Origin: Chitinophaga sp. Ak27
GTDB taxonomy: Bacteria; Bacteroidota; Bacteroidia; Chitinophagales; Chitinophagaceae
Reading direction: 5' to 3'
NCBI RefSeq assembly: GCF_012726295.1
Contig: NZ_JABAOB010000001.1
Coordinates: forward strand, 806,001-870,000
Length of the DNA stretch: 64,000 nt
The notes beneath the pieces are model-generated. The model was not told the DNA's origin, did no database searches, and worked only from the letters and a program-made list of their open reading frames with translations. This document shows, piece by piece, positions 16,904 to 25,494 of this stretch (positions are counted from its first letter, which is position 1; every line of letters starts with the position of its first letter). A program made the translations under genes and the position numbers.

Positions 16904-18049
16904 TCAATGAATATTAAGTTTCTCTTTCAGTATCTGTACAAATTGCCGGGCCACGGTACGGTAATCAAATTTGGAGGTCACCCGCTGCCGCGCTGCCTGT
17001 CCTAGTTGACTCCGGTAGGTGGCATCATTCATTAATCGTTGCAAATGTGTACGGATATCGTTGATGTCTGCACGGTAGTCTACCGTGCGTGGTGTGCCAA
17101 ATACTACTTTATGATTTTCCGGGTAACCAGACTCCAGTCCCAGGATGACTTCAGTCACTACAATTTGCTCGGCTACTTCAGCCATCAGGGCCGTTTCTTC
17201 ATGTACTAATGTGTCCAACATACCCATGGCGTGAATGCCGATCACCGCCTTGCCACAGGCGCCAGCCTCCACCTGCGGCATGCCGAAGCCCTCTAACCTC
17301 GACGGCCCTACGTACAAGTCGCAGGCGTTGAGCAGGTAGGGCATGTAATTCCGGGATACGATGCTGGTCACATATTGTATTTTGTGCTCCAGGCCCAGCT
17401 GTCGCGCCAGCTCCATATCCAGCTCATTTTGTAGCCGGGTACGTGGCTGCGGCCATACTTTACAAATATATTTCCAGTTGGAGGGCACGGCGTCGGCTAA
17501 TCCTGCCAGTGCCTGCATTACCTCCCTGGCCCCTTTGGAACAGGCATCTCCTCCTACGGTCAACAACATTAGCTCGTCCGGCTTTACTCCCAATGAAGCG
17601 CGAACAGCGCTCACCCTGGGATGCTCTTTGGGCAAGGGTGTAAACACGTCGGTATTGCATCCTACCGGCAATACTACGATGTGATCACCACGGATGCCAT
17701 CACGTATATACATTTCCTTTACCCACTGGGAGGTAACCAATATCAGCGGCAACTGGTTTAATACATCCTGGTAGTTTGCGATGTACCCATCTGCTACCAG
17801 CCAGGGTACCGGCTGCAAACCAAACTGCTGAGGATGCAGCACCAGCTGTGGGGTATATCCCCAGTAACCAACACCCAATACGATGTCTGGTTTAAACCAT
17901 TGGTAATACCACTCCTTTTCCAAAGGCGAATCGTAATGCACGGCTTGTGCTTCTACGCCGATGTCCAGTAAACCCTGGTACAATAAATTACCTTGTGTGG
18001 CCAGTCCCCCCGGGGCTGGCGGATAATCGTACAACAAAAGTATTCTCAT
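16904..18049 (-). CDS. Glycosyltransferase family 4 (GT-B fold)
   Basis: 381 residues from the ATG at 18049, which overlaps the PIG-L stop as ATGA; an upstream extension is possible but would lie inside that gene. The start reads MRILLLYDYPPAPGGLA. The GT4 core includes LLTVGGDACSKG and the donor-binding segment GPSRLEGFGMPQVEAGACGKAVI (E-x7-E). It transfers a sugar from a nucleotide sugar to an unknown acceptor. Pairing with an adjacent LmbE/PIG-L deacetylase recalls mycothiol and bacillithiol logic, but this is not a recognisable BshA. Confidence 0.85.
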   Translation of the reverse strand: MRILLLYDYPPAPGGLATQGNLLYQGLLDIGVEAQAVHYDSPLEKEWYYQWFKPDIVLGVGYWGYTPQLVLHPQQFGLQPVPWLVADGYIANYQDVLNQLPLILVTSQWVKEMYIRDGIRGDHIVVLPVGCNTDVFTPLPKEHPRVSAVRASLGVKPDELMLLTVGGDACSKGAREVMQALAGLADAVPSNWKYICKVWPQPRTRLQNELDMELARQLGLEHKIQYVTSIVSRNYMPYLLNACDLYVGPSRLEGFGMPQVEAGACGKAVIGIHAMGMLDTLVHEETALMAEVAEQIVVTEVILGLESGYPENHKVVFGTPRTVDYRADINDIRTHLQRLMNDATYRSQLGQAARQRVTSKFDYRTVARQFVQILKEKLNIH

Positions 18050-18702
18050 GACGATGCCGATAAGGTATGAAGCCACCGCAGGGCTTCCTGAGGGTGATGA
18101 AAACACCAGAATGCTTCTGCCAAAGGCGTGGTGGCTGCTTCCCAGCTGTCTTTCCTAAAACCATATGTGTCAGTCATCAACGCATATTTCCGTTGCCAGA
18201 TCTCTTTCTCCAGTACATGATAAATGGTAGCTTCCGGCACTGCTTCCGGGTAATACGTACGCTGCCCGTCTTCATAAGCAAATACCCATAGTTCAGTTGT
18301 TTCCAATTTTCCTGCCGCCCACAAGGCAATCACTGCCCGGCTCACTTCTTCATGACGCCGGTGCCGGGTATATTCTCCCTGCGGATGATGTGTGATAATA
18401 AGATCGTAAGGTTGAACGGGCAACAAAGACAACACCTGGTGTTCTACTTCGGCCTCCGGTAACGGCGTCTGTTCTGGTCCGTCTTCCATATCTCCCAACG
18501 CACCCTGAGCGCCTAATGCCTGTAATACTTTGAAAAATTTTGGCGCGCGGTCAGGGTCGCTGGCCCGGCAAAGCCCTGCCACGGTCCAATCCCATTGCGG
18601 ATGGAAAAGGATCGTTCCACCGGCCCATAACGTTTCGTCATCAGGATGAGCTACCACAATGGCAGCCTTCTTTTTAAGGACTGTAGGGGGTTCCGGATGC
18701 AT
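18046..18702 (-). CDS. PIG-L/LmbE family deacetylase
   Basis: 218 residues. The zinc-binding motif is AHPDDE at about residues 18-23 (VVAHPDDETLWAGG), and ITHHPQGEYTRHRRHEEV supplies the second His cluster. The family removes N-acetyl groups from GlcNAc-containing conjugates. It is the first gene of a three-gene operon with a GT4 transferase and a six-hairpin hydrolase. I infer that it deacetylates a product of the neighbouring transferase. The window contains no ligase to complete a thiol cofactor pathway here. Confidence 0.88.
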   Translation of the reverse strand: MHPEPPTVLKKKAAIVVAHPDDETLWAGGTILFHPQWDWTVAGLCRASDPDRAPKFFKVLQALGAQGALGDMEDGPEQTPLPEAEVEHQVLSLLPVQPYDLIITHHPQGEYTRHRRHEEVSRAVIALWAAGKLETTELWVFAYEDGQRTYYPEAVPEATIYHVLEKEIWQRKYALMTDTYGFRKDSWEAATTPLAEAFWCFHHPQEALRWLHTLSASS

Positions 18703-18819
18703 GGCTATTTGAATTTAATGGAGGATAAATAGGGGTATTTAAAGTTACAGAAACTTACGCAGGCTAACAAGACTAGCAAAAAACACATCAGCGGAAATTG
18801 CCGCCCGGCACGTAAATCT

Positions 18820-18850
18820 TTTGACAATTGAGGCAAAAGGGTTATTTTTG
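18820..18850 (+). promoter_or_regulatory. Strong Bacteroidota promoter
   Basis: TTTG at 18820-18823, a 19-base spacer, and TATTTTTG at 18843-18850 match both consensus elements of the Bacteroidota primary sigma factor exactly. No gene follows before the terminator at 18950-18979. Confidence 0.7.
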
Positions 18851-18856
18851 GGGCTT

Positions 18857-18979
18857 GATGGCAGTATTTACTGGTGATCTGCAGGCTTGAATGTGTGTTC
18901 GAAAAATAATTCTTTAAGTTATTGATAAATAGGAAATTAAAACTTAAGGAACCGCATCAGCAACGATGCGGTTTTTTTT
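18857..18979 (+). ncRNA. Candidate small RNA or terminated leader
   Basis: The stretch between the consensus promoter (18820-18850) and an intrinsic terminator would give a transcript of about 120 bases. The only ORF starting with ATG is ten codons (18858, MAVFTGDLQA) and has no ribosome-binding site I can see. It may be a free small RNA or an attenuated leader of the ABC exporter gene starting at 19017. The RNA class is not recognised. Confidence 0.4.
18950..18979 (+). terminator. Intrinsic terminator upstream of the ABC exporter gene
   Basis: Nine-base stem AACCGCATC / GATGCGGTT with a six-base loop followed by eight T residues. It lies 38 bases before the ATG of the ABC exporter, with no gene before it on this strand. 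Confidence 0.85.
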
Positions 18980-19016
18980 ATGCACCGTTCCAATCATTAT
19001 TGATTATTATTTAAAC

Positions 19017-20840
19017 ATGAAGACATACTTCCGACTTTTATCATTTGCGAAGCCTATTAATAAATTTGCTTTCCCCTATATTATTTGCACGCTGCTGTCT
19101 GTTATATTCAGCACCCTCAATCTCGCACTGCTGGCACCTTTGCTCGACACCTTGTTTAGTAAGGTACCGGTAACGGAAGTGGTTCCGATGCCGGATAATT
19201 ACTTCAAATTATTTGAGATATTCAAACACTACACCTCTCTTATCTCCGTAGAATATGGGCGGCTGACCAGCTTAAAGTTTGTGTGTATTACCATTGCTAC
19301 CTCGGTGTTGTTGGGCAACCTGTTCCGCTACTTCGCCGACCGTACCATGGAAAACCTTCGCATTCAAACTTTGCTGAACCTCCGCAGAAGAGTGTTTAAC
19401 AATGTAATGGACCTGCACCTGGGTTATTTCAGCAATGAGCGTAAAGGAGATATTATCTCTAAAATCGCGTCAGACGTACAGGTTGTACAATTTTCTGTTA
19501 CCGGTACGCTCCAGGTATTATTCAAGGAGCCGGCCCAGCTGATAGCCTTCCTGGTAATGCTGTTCCTGATCTCTTATAAACTCACGCTGATCTCCATGTT
19601 GGTGATCCCGGTGGCTGGCCTGGTTATATCCAGGATTGTAAAACGGTTAAAAACACAGGCTACCAATTCCCACGAAACTTATGGCGTCATGATCAGCTAC
19701 CTCGATGAGGCCCTGAATGGTATCCGCATCGTAAAAGCCTTTAATGCGGTTAAGTTTATTACCGACCGCTTCGAAGGGCAAAACAGGCGCTATTCGAAGA
19801 TTACGCGCTCGATGGCTAAAAAGCAACAACTGGCTTCTCCCGTTTCTGAAACGCTGGGCGTTTTGATGGTGGCCTTCATCGTATTTTATGGTGGTTCCCT
19901 TATTATCAATAACCAGGGGAATATGGACGGTTCTACCTTTATCGTATATATTGCCCTCTTCTCCCAGATCATGCGCCCAGCTAAAGCGATATCCACTGCA
20001 TTCAGCAATATCCATTCTGGCGTGGCTGCCGGCGAAAGGGTGTTGCAGCTGATCGATGAAAAACCAGCGATCAACAACCTGCCAGGCGCAGAAGTATTAA
20101 CGGGCTTTAATGATGCTATCCGCTTTGAAAATGTATCATTTTCTTACGGCGATAAAAAAATATTGGACAATATAAATATTACGATTCCCAAAGGCACCTC
20201 GGTGGCGTTGGTAGGCCCTTCCGGTGGAGGCAAATCCACATTAATGGATTTAATTCCCCGGTTTATGGACCCGCAATCAGGAAATATAACGATAGATGGG
20301 AAAAATCTGAAAGCCGTTACCATGGAGTCTCTCCGATCTCTGTTGGGCGTGGTAAACCAGGAGTCTATCCTCTTCAACGATACAATTTTCAATAACATCG
20401 CCTTCGCAAAACCGGATGCTACTGCCGCTGAAGTTGAAGCCGCCGCGAGGATTGCCAATGCGCATGATTTCATTCTTAATACAGAAAATGGTTACCAGAC
20501 AAATATCGGCGACAAAGGCTCCAAGCTTTCCGGTGGCCAGCGTCAACGTATTTGTATTGCCCGGGCCGTACTCTCTAACCCGCCACTGATGCTGCTCGAC
20601 GAAGCTACATCTGCACTGGATACAGAATCTGAAAAACTCGTACAGGAAGCGCTGAATAACCTGATGCTCAACCGCACCTCCCTGGTGATTGCCCACCGAC
20701 TCAGCACTATACAAAATGCCGATCTTATTATTGTACTGGATGATGGTCGCGTAGCAGAACAAGGCACGCATACCCAATTGCTGGAAAATAACGGTATTTA
20801 CAAACGCCTGATAGATATGCAGACATTTGCCAACTCATAA
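19017..20840 (+). CDS. ABC exporter, fused permease and ATPase (MsbA-like)
   Basis: 607 residues from the ATG at 19017 (MKTYFRLLSFAKP); a start 17 codons earlier would lie in the terminator region and is less likely. The N-terminal six-helix type IV exporter domain spans about 1-330. The ATPase domain has Walker A GPSGGGKST, signature LSGGQRQR, Walker B LMLLDEATSALD and the H-loop AHRLST. As a half-transporter it would dimerise and export lipid A, lipid-linked sugar or a hydrophobic compound. It ends before a convergent terminator. Confidence 0.9.
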   Translation: MKTYFRLLSFAKPINKFAFPYIICTLLSVIFSTLNLALLAPLLDTLFSKVPVTEVVPMPDNYFKLFEIFKHYTSLISVEYGRLTSLKFVCITIATSVLLGNLFRYFADRTMENLRIQTLLNLRRRVFNNVMDLHLGYFSNERKGDIISKIASDVQVVQFSVTGTLQVLFKEPAQLIAFLVMLFLISYKLTLISMLVIPVAGLVISRIVKRLKTQATNSHETYGVMISYLDEALNGIRIVKAFNAVKFITDRFEGQNRRYSKITRSMAKKQQLASPVSETLGVLMVAFIVFYGGSLIINNQGNMDGSTFIVYIALFSQIMRPAKAISTAFSNIHSGVAAGERVLQLIDEKPAINNLPGAEVLTGFNDAIRFENVSFSYGDKKILDNINITIPKGTSVALVGPSGGGKSTLMDLIPRFMDPQSGNITIDGKNLKAVTMESLRSLLGVVNQESILFNDTIFNNIAFAKPDATAAEVEAAARIANAHDFILNTENGYQTNIGDKGSKLSGGQRQRICIARAVLSNPPLMLLDEATSALDTESEKLVQEALNNLMLNRTSLVIAHRLSTIQNADLIIVLDDGRVAEQGTHTQLLENNGIYKRLIDMQTFANS

Positions 20841-20857
20841 GCGCAACTATAACGCAT

Positions 20858-20897
20858 AAAAAAACGGATGTAACCTTGTGGCTACATCCGTTTTTTT
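20858..20897. terminator. Bidirectional intrinsic terminator
   Basis: A 15-base perfect stem (AAAAAAACGGATGTA and its complement) with a 10-base loop lies between the ABC exporter gene and the convergent glycosyltransferase gene, with T tracts on both strands. Confidence 0.9.
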
Positions 20898-20911
20898 ATC
20901 AATATCTTTTT

Positions 20912-21739
20912 TTAATCGGTCAACTGATGCTGATGATGGTGGTGATGCCGGTGATAACCATTAGCGCAGTAGGCAATTCCACGATGCAAGGTATCCAGGT
21001 ACACCCGGTAGTTAATCGTTTCCTGCCCCCGGTCATTATAAGGGTGATACAAGTGGTAGCACACCGCCTTTAGTTTTACTCTTTTCTGACGCAGCCCGGA
21101 GTTAATGAAACGCGCTGCTAATTCAATATCTTCATGGCCCCAGCCCGACAGTTCATTATTATAGCCATTCACTTTCATAAAGTCCTCTTTCCAGAACGCA
21201 CAATTGCAACCAATCCAGTTCCTCGACCGGCTGGTCCTCCTGATCAGTAAATAAGAAAGGAATGGAATACGAAGGGAGTTAAATTTATTACGTACATCGC
21301 TGCTAAGGGTATACACAGGTTCAAAACTACCATTGCGGATACAACGCCTGGTGATCCTCTCCTGCAACAGTACCCGGCTTCCCCGGATATAATATCCCCG
21401 CTCGGCCTCGCTGATATGATCCTGTATAAAAAGCTCATGCAAAACAATATCTCCGTCAATCTGTATAATGTAATTGGAAGAGGTACCGGTGATGGCCTGA
21501 TTAAGGATGAGCGTTTTGCGGAAACCCTCATCAGGGTGCCAGAAGTGCTTGACCGGAATATTGGTCTTTTTCCTGAACGCATCCACAACAGCCTTGGTAG
21601 GAGCCCCTGATCCATCATCTGCAATGATGATTTCATCAGGGAAAACAGTTTGTACCAAAACACTATCAAGTACCAACTTTAACGCTTCAGGCCAGTTATA
21701 CGTTGTTATCAGTAAGGCCACCGACACTCTTTCACCCAT
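20912..21739 (-). CDS. Glycosyltransferase family 2 with His-rich tail
   Basis: 275 residues. GT2 fold: VALLITTYNWPEALKLVLDS at the start, IIADDGSG, and IIQIDGDIVLH with the DxD motif. The C-terminal half matches the galactosyltransferase-like domain (NGYNNELSGWGHEDIELAARF), as in chondroitin polymerase-type enzymes. The last residues are HRHHHHHQHQLTD, an unusual natural His tract. It is cytoplasmic or peripheral and probably adds a sugar to a surface glycan. It is a single gene, convergent with the ABC exporter. Confidence 0.87.
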   Translation of the reverse strand: MGERVSVALLITTYNWPEALKLVLDSVLVQTVFPDEIIIADDGSGAPTKAVVDAFRKKTNIPVKHFWHPDEGFRKTLILNQAITGTSSNYIIQIDGDIVLHELFIQDHISEAERGYYIRGSRVLLQERITRRCIRNGSFEPVYTLSSDVRNKFNSLRIPFLSYLLIRRTSRSRNWIGCNCAFWKEDFMKVNGYNNELSGWGHEDIELAARFINSGLRQKRVKLKAVCYHLYHPYNDRGQETINYRVYLDTLHRGIAYCANGYHRHHHHHQHQLTD

Positions 21740-22137
21740 ATAGATTAGATATAAAATTAATATTTAAAATACTCACATCGCTATCTCTGTAGCATATAAC
21801 GCCGTCCTACCTTCATTATTTTATGTCCTGAGCTTTTTCCACTGCATAGTTGTATCCAGTCATGCGTTGCATATAATTAACATTGTAGGTTTAATGCTGT
21901 AATAAATCGGCTAGTTATATTTTCAAGTTAGCTTGTAATTACTAATAACGTTCCAAGGATTCAATAAGTTACATTCCGACGGTACTTTCAATAAAATTAT
22001 GCCAGTTTGGCCTTTTCTGAAATTTATCATGAGTTTTCTAAGGCTAAAAATGTTGGAATGGAAAAACATAATAATTTTATGCAATTTATAACATAATTAC
22101 CATAACAACATAATATTTTTTAGGTCATGAAAACCCG
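21740..22137. other. AT-rich intergenic region, no gene seen
   Basis: 398 bases between the start of the GT2 gene and the end of the nuclease gene. It is AT-rich with scattered CATAAT-like words. I found no convincing terminator, repeat or RNA. The only short plus-strand ORF begins near its right end and is antisense to the nuclease gene; I do not call it. Confidence 0.5.
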
Positions 22138-23592
22138 CTATTCCCCTGTATCAATTTTTTTTATCAGTTCCTGCCTTGCCGCTACTGGTATTTTGTCTAA
22201 CAATTTGTAATGAGTAACCCGTTCAATATCATCCACTGTAGTCAGGTAAGCTGACCATCTCGTATTTACCTCATTTTTATTGGGCGTATTTACGGCAATG
22301 ATCCGGGTATGCTTATTAATACGTTGCAGGTCGTTGTTTCCTTCCGGTAATATCACCAATATTTTCCATATATGATCGGGCACTACGATATTGCTATGGT
22401 CTATTGATTTGGTCAATCCCTTACTGCCAACTCCCCCACTGCCATAGCTACCCATGATTACATACACCTCATTACCATCCATTACCAGCTCCCGCGTATA
22501 GTCTTCCAGGTTCTTCCACAAATGCTGATTGTGATTAGGCGCCTGGGGGATCATATTTGTCATCAGGAACGTTGCCTCGTTGGCCTCACGTGATGCAGTG
22601 CGGTCGCCGGAAGGGCAATTATGTCCCCTATCAAAGCCGCTCCCCATATAGCTCGATTGCGTTACCTGGTACCAATCAACCGGCAAATCAGCATCCGGCC
22701 TGAAATCATTTGCGCGCGACATAGGCCCCAGGTCCTTACGCGACACATGCCAGCACACCCAATTCGGCGTACCCCGGTCGCGATTATAAGAAAGCTTGTA
22801 ATAACCCTTATCCATCAGGTAATTGTTGGCCATTACCAGTGAACTTGTAGCGCCACTGGGATTCCCCAGCAACATATTATCATCGTCGCCACTAACCGTG
22901 CTGACAGGCTTCGCGTCCGGTGTCAACTGGCCACCGGCAGTTACCCGGAACACGTCAAAGTTGATCCTGCTACTCCCTTTATCCGTTTTCCGGATATCAA
23001 AACGAATGGTCCCTGTGCTGGTAGCAGCAGTGAAGACAGCACTGCGCAATGTAGTAGCAGTAACGGTTACAGGCACACCTATACGAACATAACTTTGTCC
23101 CCGGTTCACAGACGCCCATAACTCCCAACTTCCGCTTTCATCGGCTCCATAGAGCGCATACTTCAACGATACAGTAACAGTACCATTCACTGCGATATCA
23201 AAGTTCATCCCTGCCATCCCGTTGTCCCTGATACGCAATGCCTGGCTGCCAGTTTTATGATCTTCGTCCAGGGCGCCTGTAACAGCATCCTTGAATTTCC
23301 AGGGGCCACTCGACAAAGTCACTACACCATTGTTGTAATTGGTTTTATTGCCCGCTTCAAAATCCTCCGCTAATAATGGTACTGTGTGGGTAGCTGATTT
23401 ATTATTTTTTTTCCGGTGAGATTTTTTCTTCGCAGTATGCACAGGTTTGCCCGGATCTCCGGGAATTCTGCGGGAACAGGTAGTAACGGCGAATGCGGCC
23501 AGTATCAATATAACAATAATGAGTATACTACTGAGGCCCTGGTTCTTCCTTTGTGTCTTTTGCTTTTTCTGCTTCTTTCTCTTCTTTGGCAT
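22138..23592 (-). CDS. DNA/RNA non-specific endonuclease, membrane-anchored
   Basis: 484 residues from the ATG at 23592 (MPKKRKKQ). A longer start at 23667 is rejected because it would lie in the terminator of the preceding gene. A Lys-rich head is followed by a single hydrophobic helix (about 22-38). Then comes a Lys/His-rich linker, a beta-sandwich domain (about 75-215) and a C-terminal NUC1 nuclease domain. The DRGH motif (GFDRGHNCPSGDRT) with catalytic His and the MIPQAPNHNQHLWKNLE metal site are intact. It probably degrades extracellular or periplasmic nucleic acid. Confidence 0.88.
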   Translation of the reverse strand: MPKKRKKQKKQKTQRKNQGLSSILIIVILILAAFAVTTCSRRIPGDPGKPVHTAKKKSHRKKNNKSATHTVPLLAEDFEAGNKTNYNNGVVTLSSGPWKFKDAVTGALDEDHKTGSQALRIRDNGMAGMNFDIAVNGTVTVSLKYALYGADESGSWELWASVNRGQSYVRIGVPVTVTATTLRSAVFTAATSTGTIRFDIRKTDKGSSRINFDVFRVTAGGQLTPDAKPVSTVSGDDDNMLLGNPSGATSSLVMANNYLMDKGYYKLSYNRDRGTPNWVCWHVSRKDLGPMSRANDFRPDADLPVDWYQVTQSSYMGSGFDRGHNCPSGDRTASREANEATFLMTNMIPQAPNHNQHLWKNLEDYTRELVMDGNEVYVIMGSYGSGGVGSKGLTKSIDHSNIVVPDHIWKILVILPEGNNDLQRINKHTRIIAVNTPNKNEVNTRWSAYLTTVDDIERVTHYKLLDKIPVAARQELIKKIDTGE

Positions 23593-23621
23593 AGAATGGT
23601 AACGAACGCCTGCGAAGATAG

Positions 23622-23664
23622 AAAAAAGCAGCAAGCGAAACGCTCTTAGCGTTTCGCTTGCTGC
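23622..23664 (-). terminator. Intrinsic terminator of the small secreted protein gene
   Basis: A 17-base perfect stem (23628-23644 against 23648-23664) with a three-base loop, followed on the minus strand by six T residues. It lies 27 bases after the gene ending at 23691, and it argues for the shorter nuclease start at 23592. Confidence 0.9.
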
Positions 23665-23690
23665 CATAAACTTTTACTTTAAAATTTCTA

Positions 23691-24098
23691 CTAGAAAAAA
23701 AGTTGCGACAACACGTTCGTTACATCATTGGTCTTCGGCTTCAATCCCAGTAACTTTGTGTATTGACTGATCGTAAGCAGTGTTTTCAACTTGGAAAAAA
23801 GTCCACTCTTCAAACCACCAAACTTCGACGTATAGGCGCTGGGGTTAGTTTGCTGCAAAGGCAGTATAGCCGCTTTCTTCTTCAAAAAAGTAGTCAGCAA
23901 ACTTTGTACTTTGGGTTGCTGCGTATTGGTTAACCCCAGTGCAGGCGTAAGTTGACTTAATATACTGCCTGCATCCGGCAACGCAGGGCTTTGTACGGCA
24001 CCAGTAGCCTGCTTGGCCTTATCCAGGATACTCTGTGCCTTTACGCCGGAAACACCCAAAAAACAAACACATGATAATGCGAGAACAATACGCTTCAT
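23691..24098 (-). CDS. Small secreted helical protein, unknown function
   Basis: 135 residues from the ATG at 24098 (MKRIVLALSCVCFLG). A signal peptide ends near VKAQ (about residue 22). The mature part is helical and Leu/Lys/Gln-rich, with LTNTQQPKVQSLLTTFLKKK, loosely like Spy/CpxP-type proteins. I do not recognise a defined family. It is transcribed alone and ends at a strong terminator. It may be a periplasmic chaperone-like or structural protein, which is inference only. Confidence 0.6.
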   Translation of the reverse strand: MKRIVLALSCVCFLGVSGVKAQSILDKAKQATGAVQSPALPDAGSILSQLTPALGLTNTQQPKVQSLLTTFLKKKAAILPLQQTNPSAYTSKFGGLKSGLFSKLKTLLTISQYTKLLGLKPKTNDVTNVLSQLFF

Positions 24099-24198
24099 AA
24101 AAAAAAGGGAATTTAATAATGGTGAAATCAATAGACTCTCCCTCTAATATAACGAAATACCCGCAATAACGAGCTGGCCGGTTCAAACAAAGAATTGA

Positions 24199-24408
24199 CC
24201 CAAAAACGCATATCCGCCACCAGCAGGCAGCGTAATTTTGTTTCCGCAAAATAACGGCGTCCACGCCAGCTATCGCGACGCACCGAACAAATACTTTTCC
24301 AATGCCTGCAAGAGCGACGGCCAAATGCCCCACGGCTTGCAGGAGGCCCTTAGCTGGCATAGCCGCTTTCAGGAAAACGGAACCATGCTTAAAACCATTC
24401 CTGTGTAG
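24199..24408 (+). pseudogene. Possible remnant of a plus-strand gene (C-terminal fragment)
   Basis: A stop-free stretch of 69 codons without an ATG start, ending in TAG at 24406-24408, has protein-like composition (GVHASYRDAPNKYFSNA, then HGLQEALSWHSRF). A plus-strand intrinsic terminator follows 29 bases later, which has no other gene to serve. It could be the 3' end of a decayed gene or a small gene with a non-ATG start such as TTG at 24238. I cannot name a family. Confidence 0.3.
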
Positions 24409-24436
24409 TTTGATAGTGATGTGTGTGATGACAAAG

Positions 24437-24472
24437 AAGCCGGTTCTACACTGAGAACCGGCTTTCTTTTTT
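24437..24472 (+). terminator. Intrinsic terminator
   Basis: An 11-base stem (AAGCCGGTTCT / AGAACCGGCTT) with a six-base loop and a following TCTTTTTT tract. The T tract is on the plus strand, while the adjacent S41 protease gene is on the minus strand, so it seems to belong to the fragment ending at 24408. It may also help stop minus-strand transcription. Confidence 0.7.
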
Positions 24473-24486
24473 ATACATTGCCGCTT

Positions 24487-25428
24487 TTAGGGCAAATGAT
24501 TCATTTCTTCGCCAGGCGCTGTTACTACATCCGGCTGTACGCCTTTTAACTCCCAGTTATCCCGGGTACCCGGCAATACCGCCGCCATCACCGATACAGA
24601 AATAAATACCTGGTCATTTACCACGTAAAACTCATTATGGTTGGCTGCCCCCGCAGATGCCTGGCCAATGATCTTCGCCCGGTGATGCGCCTGCATCACA
24701 TAAGCAAACGCCTCGGCCGCAGAAGCGGTCCTTTTATTAATCAACACATACAACGGACCATTATACCTATAGGCTGAATCTACCGCCACCGTACGATCTA
24801 CTTCTCCAGGCCCATTACCACCATAAGACTCCAGCAACGTTAAGCCCGGCGGCAAAAAACAACCCTCGAACACCAGGTCTATTTCACTACCTCCACCACC
24901 ATTGTCCCGCAAATCGATGATCAACGCCTTGGTACGGTGCACAAAAGCCATGGCAGCCTGTAATACAGGTAAACTCTCGGCAGAAATATTAATCTGGTCC
25001 AGCTTAATATACCCGGTATCACCTTTTAATACCTTCACCTCGCGGAAACCATAATTGCGCTCCCGCGCTTCCTGGCTGTGAAAGAAATCGTCCGTACCAC
25101 CGCTCTCCTCACGCTGCGCACGGATACCCTTCACCCTTTCTGGGCTGTAGCGCATATACAGGTGGCCATCCTGGCTAAACTGATGCAGTATGGCAGTACC
25201 GATAGAGTCAAAGGCTTTCCAGCTGGGTAAATGATTAAAAGCACCCGCCTTATATTGCGCTTTAAGATGATTGGCAATAGCGGCGCCTTTATCTGGAAAA
25301 ACATAATGACGTTTTATAAGGGCCGCAGCACTGTCCACCGCCCGGGCTACCTCTTTGGGGGCCAACTCCTGTTGTGCCTTTACCAGCAGGGGCATACAGA
25401 ACAATCCCAGCCAGATAAATCTTTTCAT
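24487..25428 (-). CDS. S41 family (C-terminal processing-like) serine peptidase, secreted
   Basis: 313 residues. Signal peptide MKRFIWLGLFCMPLLVKAQ (cleaved near 19). An N-terminal S41 helper domain is followed by the catalytic core with ALIIDLRDNGGGG and the nucleophile Ser236 in NKRTASAAEAFAY. The end ELKGVQPDVV is typical. No PDZ domain is evident, so it is the short tricorn/IRBP-like type. It is probably a periplasmic peptidase. It lies 66 bases after an AraC regulator and may be read with it. Confidence 0.87.
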   Translation of the reverse strand: MKRFIWLGLFCMPLLVKAQQELAPKEVARAVDSAAALIKRHYVFPDKGAAIANHLKAQYKAGAFNHLPSWKAFDSIGTAILHQFSQDGHLYMRYSPERVKGIRAQREESGGTDDFFHSQEARERNYGFREVKVLKGDTGYIKLDQINISAESLPVLQAAMAFVHRTKALIIDLRDNGGGGSEIDLVFEGCFLPPGLTLLESYGGNGPGEVDRTVAVDSAYRYNGPLYVLINKRTASAAEAFAYVMQAHHRAKIIGQASAGAANHNEFYVVNDQVFISVSVMAAVLPGTRDNWELKGVQPDVVTAPGEEMNHLP

Positions 25429-25494
25429 ACCTATAAAATTTATCTGCCAAAGATCCGATGTTCTCCGTTCTCAAAATAGTATAAAATTAGCCTG

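Noticed and set aside
16904..18049. Bacillithiol synthesis gene bshA
   Set aside because: The N-terminus and donor motifs differ from BshA, and no bshC or malate-linked context is present.
22127..22210. Short plus-strand ORF with a signal-peptide-like sequence (begins MKTRYSPVSIF)
   Set aside because: It is antisense to the 3' end of the nuclease gene, only 27 codons, and has no supporting promoter.
23593..23667. Longer N-terminus of the nuclease
   Set aside because: It would begin within the terminator hairpin of the preceding gene; the ATG at 23592 gives a normal membrane protein.
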